Source of the DNA: Chara braunii
Taxonomy: Eukaryota; Streptophyta; Charophyceae; Charales; Characeae
Length of the DNA: 23,286 nucleotides
Reading direction: 5' to 3'
Assembly (NCBI GenBank): GCA_003427395.1
Contig: BFEA01000093.1
Span: 2,890,859 to 2,914,144, forward strand
Under the pieces are notes generated by a model. That model was not told the origin of the DNA. It was given only the letters and a program-made list of their open reading frames with translations, and searched no databases. Made by a program: the position numbers and the translations under genes. Below, piece by piece: positions 9,151 through 23,286 of this stretch (position 1 is the first letter of the stretch; every line of letters begins with the position of its first letter).

Positions 9151-9195
9151 CTTAAGAGGTAGGCTACCAGAGTGGCCCGGGGTCACATGCCCGGC

Positions 9196-9233
<38 letters not shown>

Positions 9234-9424
9234 AATCTTGTTGTTTATTCTAAATTTGGTGAAGAATTTTGATATGACCCTGTGGCAAAAGTTGTTCAGT
9301 TTATTTTTCTGCATAACATAGTTTTTTTCGGATTTTTTGGATTTTTTTTGCTAGGACCTTCCCTGGTCCTTGCACGGGCTGGCCACCCAGGACCCGGGCG
9401 GCCCGGCTGGTAGCCTAGCTTAAG
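9151..9424. mobile_element. Probable MITE with about 20-bp terminal inverted repeats and internal poly-A
   Basis: CTTAAGAGGTAGGCTACCAG at the left is mirrored by CTGGTAGCCTAGCTTAAG at the right. GC-rich sub-terminal segments (GGCCCGGGG / CCCGGGCGGCCCGG) are also loosely inverted. The interior is AT-rich and contains 32 A in a row (9197-9228). The 274-bp size and the lack of any gene fit a non-autonomous DNA element. A target-site duplication was not clear. Alternatively the A-run could be a retroposon tail, but the terminal inverted repeats argue against that. Confidence 0.6.
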
Positions 9425-9529
9425 AGACTATTAATAGCAGATATATTATAGAAGGCAGCTCTCCACCCTGACAGCATCTACTAACTGGGGAACAACAAAA
9501 AAGGCATCAAATGGCTTGGCACGAGTTGA

Positions 9530-10100
9530 CACCTACCAGGCTATCTATCAGAGTGGCTCTGGACCACTCACCAACGGCCAAAAATAAAACAAGGTATTAA
9601 ATATTTTAATTGTTTCTTTTTTTTTTTTTTTTGTTTGATGTCACCATGAGGCAAAAGACGTTGATTTTCTTTACACATATCGGCCGGCCAAGGCGAATGA
9701 GCAAATAAGGTTGACACTGACTGAAGTGCACTTCTTTTACTTTCGTCTCTTCACCTTTGACAGTATCACCATGTGAAATTAACAACGACACAACCATTTC
9801 CCATTTGCAAACCGTGAATAAGAGCATAGAGAATTATTCTCTCTCCAATCATGAGGAGACTGGAAAAAGACATGAAATGGCTTGTACAAGCCGAAAATTA
9901 ATAAGTTGCACTTGCTCGTGCACGCTCACAAGAAATAATGTGCGGCATTGTGCGCTATTTACTGGAGCATTCCCAGTATCGTCATGTAAGTGACGCTATC
10001 CGATCGTTCCCCGTTTTGCAAAATGTGAAGCAGCATAGCGAATATTTTTCTCTCTGAGTCTCTCTGAGATGAGACTTTTCAAATTCTGCAGTCGACAGCT
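9530..10100. repeat. Diverged partial copies of the 9.2-kb element and a second diverged repeat
   Basis: At 9530-9700 the phrases CAGAGTGGCTCTGGACCAC, GGCCAAAAATAAA, a poly-T run and GATGTCACCATGAGGCAAAAG appear in the same order as related phrases in the 9151-9424 element, so this is a second, diverged copy. Separately, about 9760-9850 and 9975-10065 are alignable to each other (CAGTATCACCATGT / CAGTATCGTCATGT, then CATTTGCAAA / GTTTTGCAAAA, then TTCTCTCTC), about 215 bp apart. Confidence 0.55.
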
Positions 10101-10840
10101 CATTCTACCAAGATCACACCTGTGAAGTAATGCACAGTGCCTTTCGGGAGATTGCCATCTATTAATCGATAAACGCCAGACTTCCCCATCAGCAATTTCC
10201 GGCATTTCCGGAATTAGAAAACTCGCCAACCTCAACACAAGAGTCGCCTACCTCAACACCCATTCTTGTGAGCAGGGCCTTCGAACCTCAATTCGGAAGG
10301 TATTTCCACCGAGGCCAGAGGACTTTGGATTGATTAACGGACTCCGCCGATGGACTCCTGACCACGGCAGCCTAACAATGAAAGGATTGAAGGATTCGGT
10401 CGACGCCCGTCTCAGAAAGGCCAGCTAAATGAAAATGGACAAAATCGGAAAAAATGGACAAAATCGTAAGCCAGAAAATCTTGCTGAGAGGAACAATCCT
10501 TTACTAAGCCATACCAAAAAATGATGGGAAAAAAAAAAGCAAGAGGGTGCGTTGACCTGTCCCGGCTGGCTTCAGCTCCACAAAGAATAATGAAGGTATA
10601 CGATGGAAGATGGTGCCTTGAAGTATTCTGCTGCCAGTATTTTTATCCTAACGTGTGTGAAGCCGTGAATGCAGGTGATTCATCACCCTGCCATATGATC
10701 GACTCAGATATCATCCCATCGACGTCTGAAGCTCCTCAAACACCTCGAACAAATGGCCTTCACACCATCCGTAGTTCGATGAAGGATTCCACAATCTTTC
10801 TTCACGCCTGCCACAATGTACAGTGTCATTTCTTCCTGCC
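10101..10840. other. No recognisable gene
   Basis: The longest frame is 130 codons at 10521-10913 (+). It contains cysteine- and serine-rich sequence without a family signature and runs into a tandem repeat. I do not regard it as supported. Confidence 0.45.
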
Positions 10841-10896
10841 TGTGCTAATTGTGTCGCCAAAGAGCGCATGTGCTAATTGTGTCGCCAAAGAGCGCA
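10841..10896. repeat. Two-copy perfect tandem duplication, 28-bp unit
   Basis: The unit starting TGTGCTAATTGTGTCGCCAA occurs at 10841-10868 and again, identical, at 10869-10896. Confidence 0.95.
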
Positions 10897-10909
10897 AGAG
10901 CAGGAACTG

Positions 10910-10912
<3 letters not shown>

Positions 10913-10985
<73 letters not shown>
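10913..10985. repeat. (GA)n microsatellite
   Basis: About 36 GA units. It lies 126 bases beyond the malate dehydrogenase stop codon in that gene's direction, so it probably falls in or near the 3' untranslated region as (TC)n. Confidence 0.96.
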
Positions 10986-10987
<2 letters not shown>

Positions 10988-11111
10988 ACTGCGTACAGGG
11001 TAGGGATATGTGTGAGAATTGGCACACGAGAGAGACTCGCTCACTGTCTCTCTGCTAGTGATGTGTGAACAAATGCAGTTCTTCCGACACCATGCATTTG
11101 TTTTTCAAGTC

Positions 11112-17320
<6,209 letters not shown>

Positions 17321-17324
17321 TTAT

Positions 17325-17461
17325 AATAGCAGTATTTAGTGGAGCTTTCAGTCTAGATACAACGATAACAACCCCACAAATTCAGGGAAGACTAATAGCA
17401 GTATTTAGTGGAGCTTTCAGTCTAGATACAGCGATAACAACCCCACAAATTCAGGGAAGAC
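17325..17461. repeat. Two-copy tandem duplication, period 69 bp
   Basis: Units 17325-17393 and 17394-17461 start AATAGCAGTATTTAGTGGAG and differ at about two positions. Confidence 0.95.
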
Positions 17462-17653
17462 GAAAAAGTCAAGGAACCCCAACATAACGGAATCACGTTT
17501 ATTTTCTTTTTTTTTTGAAGGATGGCCTCCTATGCCACAACCAGGTCGTCGTCTCTTGCAGGGCCTATCACTGATTAGCACTCAGAGAGCTCTGCACTTG
17601 CATGGCCAACGTATTGTAAATTTGTGACCAGCACTTGGTCAGCCTGAGATTGA

Positions 17654-17720
17654 ATGAGGGAGGGAGAAGGGGAGGGAGGGAGTGAGGGAGGGAGAAAGTG
17701 AGGGAGGGAGTGAAGGAGGA
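17654..17720. repeat. (GGGA)n purine-rich imperfect microsatellite
   Basis: Degenerate GGGA/GAGG units with occasional GTGA. Pro/Ser-rich minus-strand frames across it are artefacts. Confidence 0.85.
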
Positions 17721-18056
17721 CGAACACGGTGACAGGAGCAGAGATTGGCAATATTAACAAACAAGAGGCTAAAGCAAAGGTACAGCTCTGCACGCACAGT
17801 CTGGCAATTTTGACAAGCTGTGACGAGCACTTGGTCGTAGAGTAATAGTACACGACAAACCATGCAAAGGTGAAGAAACACTGCACACCAAAAGCAAGTA
17901 TTGGCACAGCTACAGGGAGGCACACAGGTCAAGTAAAGCATACTCCGTATGTAGACCAGTTCCTGCTGGTGCGCTTCAGACTTGGTGGTTTTTTTTCTTC
18001 CTTTTCTCAGGAAAAGGGCGACAGCCTGATGAGACTGGTACGGTGACCAGTTCGAA

Positions 18057-18109
18057 GACTGCTGTGTGCCACACGACACGTCATTCTCAGAGTGTGAGTG
18101 CCATCTAGG
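18057..18109. repeat. Inverted dispersed repeat, copy 2 (partner at 16420-16472)
   Basis: Reverse complement of the 16420-16472 segment. The minus strand reads VPRWHSHSENDVSCGTQQS. It sits 1.6 kb from its partner. Confidence 0.88.
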
Positions 18110-18180
18110 CACGTTGTACGCCACATGGATGTTTCACATCCGTTAAGCTTCGCGTCGCTACCACAATATTATTCTTCTCC

Positions 18181-19640
18181 ATGCAAGTTCCCTTCGGGAT
18201 TCTACTATCTCCGACTAACCATCTCTCTTCCTTTCTAGCTTCCCTTTCCTCCTTTCCTCCCTTTCTCTTCCTCCTTATCCTCTATTTTCTCCTTTTCTGC
18301 CCCCATTTGGGAACAATGGTACTCAGCCAAATAATTCACATCGATGTAGCCGAGCATTTGCGCATCACCACAATAGTGCAACAAATAGTGCAACAACATC
18401 CTTCCCCCTGTGCCGCAGTCCTGCTCGACCAAGTTGTCGAAACAGGGAAGTAGCTTCTACACTTGAGAATAACAACTGCAACCGAGTCAGCCGTACTCCA
18501 ACAGTACAAACGACTCGGAATTCACAAACCACAGGCAGAAACCAGACTGCTGATTGGTAATCCAAGAGGCAGAAACGAGTAACCAGGGCTAAGTTGCTGC
18601 ATCGAGTCATTCTACCTGTTCGATGTCAAAATCTCATGCCCATACGTCAGCCTTCTTGGGTCCTCATTCCAACTGGATCAAATCCGATCGAGTCATTCTG
18701 GCTGTCCGATATCAAAATCGGGGAGGCCATTCTTCAGCCGACTTGAGAGAAGATGCCTAGTGCCCCGATTCCACATATTATACGTTGTCGATCGCAGAGT
18801 TGTTCAGGACCATCCAATCCCAAAATCTCATAGCCATACTTTGTTCCTGCTAGTGGGGCTTGGCTCCTGGGCTGAGGACCCCCCAAAAAAACAAGAAACA
18901 CCACCTGAACTTCCGAGGCACAGGGGCTGGAAACACCCTGCACGCGAAAGGAAAAGAACTAGCACACCTTTTGAATGGCGTTGCCAGTCCGGAGGCCGAG
19001 CCCCGAAAGTTGCAGCTGCATGCACACCGCGACTTTGAAAAATGGCTGGGAATCGTACCGGTGGCTCAGGTGAGACCTTGCCGCTGGTCCAGTGAAACGG
19101 AGCTCCTGCTGACACCCATCTGTATACCCTTTTGTGCCCCGAGGACAGCATCAGTCAAACTCCCTCCCGGCCACCAGAGAGCCACTTCAACAGATTGGCA
19201 CATTGGCAAGAAAAGGCTCATGGTCTCAGACCAACCCTGCTGAAAACAGTATGTGAGACTCAGTGAGACCCTTCACGCACTGAAGGTCTTCCTACCCCTC
19301 AATTGATGTATTGGACCAGAGGCAGGCAGGCAGGCAGCCAACCAAGCAGGTAGGTCCAAGGCGCAGCCTCCGGGTTGACCGGGCCTTTTTATGCACCACT
19401 TGGGTTCAAAAGGGTCCAGATGGGGCAATGAGGCAGTCCATGAGGTGTAATTTCCCCCCCTTGTCTTTTGTGATATCATCATCAAATTGACTGGTCTCAT
19501 GAAGTTGCGTGCGTTGGGCAATGACACAGTCCATGAGGGCCAACTGAGACGCTTCTACTGCGGGTTGAAAACTATTTTCCAAACCCCCTCGGGGCCCGAA
19601 AGGCGGCTGAGGATTTCAAGTGGCGTTATTTATTTGAGCA
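18181..19640. other. No recognisable gene
   Basis: The pyrimidine-rich tract 18225-18300 gives Ser/Pro/Leu frames. Frames of up to 127 codons (18860-19243, +) overlap others on both strands and show no family signature. A short (GGCA)n run lies at 19321-19336. Confidence 0.45.
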
Positions 19641-19722
19641 GGGGCAAGGTCCCACTTGCGCAAATTAGGAGATTTCGGCTGTTGTCAGTATCTCTTGTTT
19701 CGTGCAAGTGGGACCTAGCCCC
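19641..19722. mobile_element. Small foldback element with GGTCCCACTT arms
   Basis: Left arm 19642-19659 and right arm 19704-19721 are inverted over 18 bp with one mismatch (GGGCAAGGTCCCACTTGC and its complement). The loop is 44 bp. The GTCCCACT core is shared with the two larger foldbacks nearby. Confidence 0.7.
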
Positions 19723-19820
19723 AGGCCCTGGCCTAATCATCAAACATTCGGCGAAGAAGGCTGGGTGAGGCCGAAACGTTTATGTATTCAAGTTACCCGA
19801 ACCTGCAAGATCCGGGTCCC

Positions 19821-19981
19821 AAGCCCCACTACTGTAGCAGTGTGGAGTTTCTTCAAAGCCTGAACCTGGACGTGTTTGAGGAGATGCATAGAAATGGAGT
19901 TGAGTTTACTCGATTGCACGTCTCGATAAACATGTCCAGATTCAGGCGTTTGAGGAAACTCAACGCCACTGGTGGGACTTC
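19821..19981. mobile_element. Foldback (MITE-like) element, family 1, copy 1
   Basis: Left arm 19821-19875 (AAGCCCCACTACTGTAGCAG onward) pairs with right arm 19930-19981, about 80% complementary with small gaps. The spacer is 54 bp. Shared words are GAGTTT(C)CTCAAA and CTGAA(C/T)CTGGAC. No coding capacity, consistent with a non-autonomous foldback transposon. Confidence 0.8.
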
Positions 19982-20221
19982 GCCCCCGCGGTCTTCTTGC
20001 CATAGGGCTGCGAGTGTCAGTCAACGAGGGTACCAGTTTCTGAAATTATTTCTCCGTTGGTCGGCTTCTGGGCAGCAGTTACACAAAAGACGACTTTCCC
20101 ATCTCGGATGTCGACATGAGCGACAAGCTTACCTATAAAGAGGTGAAGTCGCTATTTCCGCTGCTTTTTTTTCAGACAATTTCTGCTGCTTCTTTTTTAA
20201 ACAATTTCCGTTGCGATGTGC

Positions 20222-20247
20222 CGCTTTTTTTTTTCTTTTTTTTTTTG
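20222..20247. repeat. Poly-T tract
   Basis: Long T-runs interrupted by one C. A second T16 tract lies at 20503-20518. Confidence 0.9.
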
Positions 20248-20655
20248 ATTGATAGACTCTCATTTTGCTCTCAAAGCTTTGGCCCCACAGTCTATGCCGA
20301 ACGAAGGGGATCGCCACAGTACTCACGAAACGAGAAACGTGTCTAGTACATCTTCACTCGCATGGTCGAAAGATGCATCCGCTACTATACATGCTAGCAG
20401 ATGCTATCTTGCCAGCTTTCGGGAGCAGATGCACTCGACATTTTCCATGTATCGTTAGTGTAGCGAGGCCCTATAATAACATGACTGGGAGCATCACGCA
20501 GCTTTTTTTTTTTTTTTTAAGGTAAGCTATATTCTTCTCTCATCTATTTCATCTAACTTGGTAGTGCTCATCTATCTCGGTCTCTCACTAGTCTATGTAT
20601 AGTACGGGGGAACACCAACCACCCCGGATCTCTCCCCAGCCCACGGGGTAGGTTG

Positions 20656-20673
20656 GCACCACAGCTGTGGTGC
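20656..20673. repeat. 18-bp perfect palindrome
   Basis: GCACCACAGCTGTGGTGC is its own reverse complement. No associated gene is seen. It could be a small cruciform or a chance remnant of a foldback end. Confidence 0.8.
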
Positions 20674-20932
20674 GAGAGCAAAGCTGTACCAGTTCCTAAT
20701 GACATTGACCTAATGACATTGACAAGGGGTGGGCAGGCATTACCAATGGGGGAAATCGGCGGTGCTACCGTAGCGCTCCCTCATGGTGGTGTTTAATGGG
20801 CAGTCACTGCACCTCCCCTACCCACACCCAACCCCACATGTCGGTGTCTGATGGCCAATATTGTTGTTTCGTGCGCCCCCTCGACGTCCGCTTCTCCAAG
20901 ATTATCTCGACGGCGGAACCTCACCCGAGGGC

Positions 20933-21091
20933 CAAGTCCCACTATAGCAGGGTTAAGTTCCCTCAACGCATGAATCTGGACGTGGTTGTGGATATGTGCG
21001 GTTGAGGAAACTCAACGCCATTTCTGCACACCTCCACAAAGAACGACCACATTCGGGCGTTGAGGAAACTCCACGCTGCTAGTGGGACTTG
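20933..21091. mobile_element. Foldback (MITE-like) element, family 1, copy 2
   Basis: Left arm 20933-20992 (CAAGTCCCACTATAGCAGGG onward) is complementary to right arm 21033-21091 at roughly 75-80%. The centre contains a further small hairpin, GTTGAG-GAAA-CTCAAC. Arms align with those of 19821-19981, so the two are copies of one family with AAGTCCCAC termini. Confidence 0.82.
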
Positions 21092-21680
21092 ACCTTCCCC
21101 AGATCGAGGTGGTTTCTCTAATGTGAACCGAGAACTGGGGGCAAGGTAGCAATTGGCAGGATGTAGAGAGACAAAGGGCGTCTTCGCCACACGACTCTCG
21201 AAATGTGAAAAAGGCAAAAACGTGGCGGGTACATCTGGCCATGTTCTAGCGGAAAGTTCATTATCATTTTGCACATTTGTGTGGCGATGCACAGAGGGAC
21301 TCGCTACACTCCATAACATTCTGACTGTACCTGGGCATGCTTGACCCGATACATTCAACATGTTCGGTCGGACCGAATGTATTTGGCCCCGGAATAAAGT
21401 CCAGACACATCTACAGTGTTGTGTAGTGGAGCGAGGCCCTTACTCTCAATGGAGACCTCGCCCCTGGGTGTCTGTTTCATGAATAATGCAGGCTCTAAAA
21501 GAAAAAAACAAAAACAGAAAAATTCCACATTCCAATCAAATCCTGGGAACAAACTCCCAAAAGAAACCGCTGCTACTGCCGCTGCCACCTGGAGGACACG
21601 ACGTCCCAAGGGAAAAACGCATTGTGAACAAACGGCATTGCCACCCACACCACTCACCAAGGGCCTCACCACACCACTCT

Positions 21681-21837
21681 CGAAATGGTGGAAAAGACCT
21701 ATGGCGGCTGCATTTGGCCATGTTCTAACGGGAAGTTCATTCTCATTTTGCACATTTCNCGAAATGGTGGAAAAGACCTATGGCGGCTGCATTTGGCCAT
21801 GTTCTAACGGGAAGTTCATTCTCATTTTGCACATTTC
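21681..21837. repeat. Identical 78-bp copies on both sides of an N: unmerged contig overlap
   Basis: 21681-21758 and 21760-21837 are identical and separated by the single N at 21759. This is the signature of two contig ends placed side by side without merging their overlap. The 282-codon plus-strand frame at 21416-22264 that crosses the N is therefore not real. Confidence 0.92.
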
Positions 21838-22792
21838 GAGAGTGGTGTGGCCATGGCCCAAATGTGCAAAAATCAGAACGAATCCTTGTCTTTTTTCGCA
21901 TTTCGTGAGTACTGCAGCGAGGCCCTATCTTTCGGTTTCTGGAGGATACAGGACCTCGCCACACCACTATCGACCCGACTATCAAAATTCCCAAAAGATG
22001 CCCTCGTGCTTTTTTCGTTTCGACAGTCATGTGATGGCCTCGCTCACCGCACCGCCAGATAAAGGCCTAGTTGCACTACTCACCATACGGCACAAGTTGT
22101 GGAGAGTGAATCCGGCGGAACGCCACAAGTTGTGGAGAGTGAATTCGGTTTCCCCGCCTGTGCACGGCCGTTTGTGGAGGGTGGTCCTTGAAACTCTCCA
22201 CAAAACAACTTTCTGGAGAGTGCAGGGCTTTATGAGTCAACATCAGGTAGACAAACTTTTTTAACTTTTCTGTAGAAGAAATATAGTGGCGAGTAGGGGC
22301 TCGCCACACCAATGTCGAAACATCACAAAATTCGACATATGTCAGGAATTTTTTGACATTCCCTCTTTTGACAGAAAAACCCTCTTCGCCACACAGCATA
22401 TTGAAGTTAAGAACTCACAAGTCCTATGAACAAAAGAGAAACTGGGGTGAAGATAGGACAAGCGTTGGTGCGTTCTCTTTTTTTCGGCATCCGGGCAAGA
22501 ATTCGACATCCCATCCAAGGACTGTTGAAAATGTCCAAGTTGCAGGCTGGGAAACGAGCCCTTCTCGAGAGGTGTCGAAACCCTTTCCCTGACAGCTCCT
22601 GATTTTTTTTTGCATCTCGGATTTCGACATGCTGTGTGGCGAGGAGACAATGTCGAAAATGCAGTTTTCGACATTGGTGTGGCGAGGCCCTAAGTGCAGC
22701 CAGGCCTCCAGTTCGACACGATTCTCATTTTTTTCACTCTCCACTCATCCGCCACAAAATGTGACCGATGGCGAGTAGTGCAACTAGGCCCT

Positions 22793-23083
22793 AACTCCAG
22801 AAGGTGAGGTCAAACAAGAAAAACGAAAGAGAAAAAAGTTGTCCTTAAATCACCAGTACTTGGACCAGCTATCGGCCGCAGGCCTTCCCCGTTAACGCGC
22901 TTACACTTTCGGGGGGTCGGCCAAGGGAAGGCCCGGTCGCTGCTTGAAGGCCGGGCCCTGGTTCTCTCAGCACAACACGAAAGAATGGAAGAACAAAGAA
23001 AGAAAAAAAGATTCAAATACACAAATAAAAAAAGAAAGAAAACAAAACGTAAAAAACAAACGAAGTCACATGGGAGGGAGGGG
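22793..23083. other. No gene; GC-rich stem-forming segment then A-rich DNA
   Basis: 22868-22960 is GC-rich with complementary stretches (GGCCTTCCCC / GGGAAGGCCC, and GAAGGCCGGGCCC). The words CGGGGGG...GTCGGCCAAGG also occur near 6609-6628, so it may be a dispersed repeat. The A-rich stretch 22978-23060 follows. Confidence 0.45.
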
Positions 23084-23195
23084 CGGGGAGAGAGAGAGAG
23101 AGAGAGAGAGAGAGGCAACGCGAATGCATCTTACCGTGAAAGCGGGACGATTCATTCCCATGTTCATTTTCAAAAAAGAAAAAAGAGAGAGAGAG

Positions 23196-23283
<88 letters not shown>

Positions 23284-23286
23284 GGG
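23084..23286. repeat. (GA)n, (GATA)n, (GA)n and terminal poly-G
   Basis: GA runs at about 23088-23114 and 23184-23197, about twelve GATA units at 23197-23246, GA to 23272, then 14 G to the last base. Ending in simple sequence suggests that the window end is a contig end. Confidence 0.93.

Larger units (their letters stand above)
20455..22792. mobile_element. Dense cluster of foldback repeats with a GCGAGGCCCTA-type terminal core
   Basis: The core AGGGCCTCGCCACACCACTNTCGAAA, or its complement, recurs in degenerate form on both strands at about 20455, 21295, 21421, 21661, 21838, 21911, 21951, 22036, 22061, 22290, 22383, 22633, 22677 and 22769. Pairs face each other; for example 21666-21686 with 21832-21850 gives an approximately 20-bp inverted repeat around a 145-bp interior. 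22648-22676 is a perfect 12-bp hairpin (CAATGTCGAAAA / TTTTCGACATTG, loop TGCAG). Outliers occur at 8843, 13931 and 14106. There is no transposase. I infer nested insertions of a non-autonomous DNA transposon family. Confidence 0.72.

Noticed and set aside
9197-9228. A32 tract as the poly-A tail of a SINE or processed pseudogene
   Set aside because: Terminal inverted repeats enclose it on both sides, and no target-site duplication or retroposed gene body lies upstream.
10521-10913. 130-codon plus-strand frame
   Set aside because: It starts in an A-rich tract, ends in a tandem repeat and has no recognisable domain. It is possible, but I cannot support it.
17575-18124. Overlapping 116- and 161-codon minus-strand frames with hydrophobic segments
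   Set aside because: Two frames compete over the same DNA, both pass through the GGGA repeat, and the only conserved piece is the dispersed repeat at 18057-18109.
21416-22264. 282-codon plus-strand frame
   Set aside because: It reads through the N and the duplicated 78 bp of an assembly join and through foldback repeats.

Overview
The window is nuclear DNA from an intron-rich, repeat-rich eukaryote. The best-supported gene encodes an NAD-dependent malate dehydrogenase of the plant mitochondrial type, split by long GT-AG introns. This points to the green lineage. A large-genome streptophyte alga such as a charophyte is my guess, on general character only (long introns, many microsatellites, decayed retroelements), and it is not proven.

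Layout. 1-34 is a chimeric fragment copied from the repeat at 21655, and 35-72 is a Nextera junction adapter left in the assembly. 73-1867 holds simple repeats, a 107-bp tandem duplication and an odd pair of interlocking inverted repeats. 1868-5900 (+) carries the last two recognisable coding exons of a TPR/HAT-like repeat protein; their 3.7-kb intron contains a broken, 5'-truncated LINE (about 2405-4340). 5901-11111 is intergenic or repeat DNA: microsatellites, several two-copy tandem duplications, and a terminal-inverted-repeat element near 9151-9424. 11112-16772 (-) holds six consecutive malate dehydrogenase exons covering residues from just after the Rossmann N-terminus to the stop codon. 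The two genes are convergent. 16773-23286 has no gene I can support. It is dominated by foldback (MITE-like) repeats, above all a dense cluster at 20455-22792 with a GCGAGGCCCT-type terminal core, and it ends in GATA/GA simple repeats and a poly-G run.

Several features concern the assembly rather than biology: the adapter, the chimeric start, one N at 6802 inside a GA microsatellite, and one N at 21759 flanked by two identical 78-bp copies. I found no undescribed multi-gene system. The items most worth a second look are the interlocking perfect inverted repeats at 1017-1129, the two foldback repeat families, the phase-compatible extra exon-like segment inside a malate dehydrogenase intron, and the many two-copy tandem duplications.
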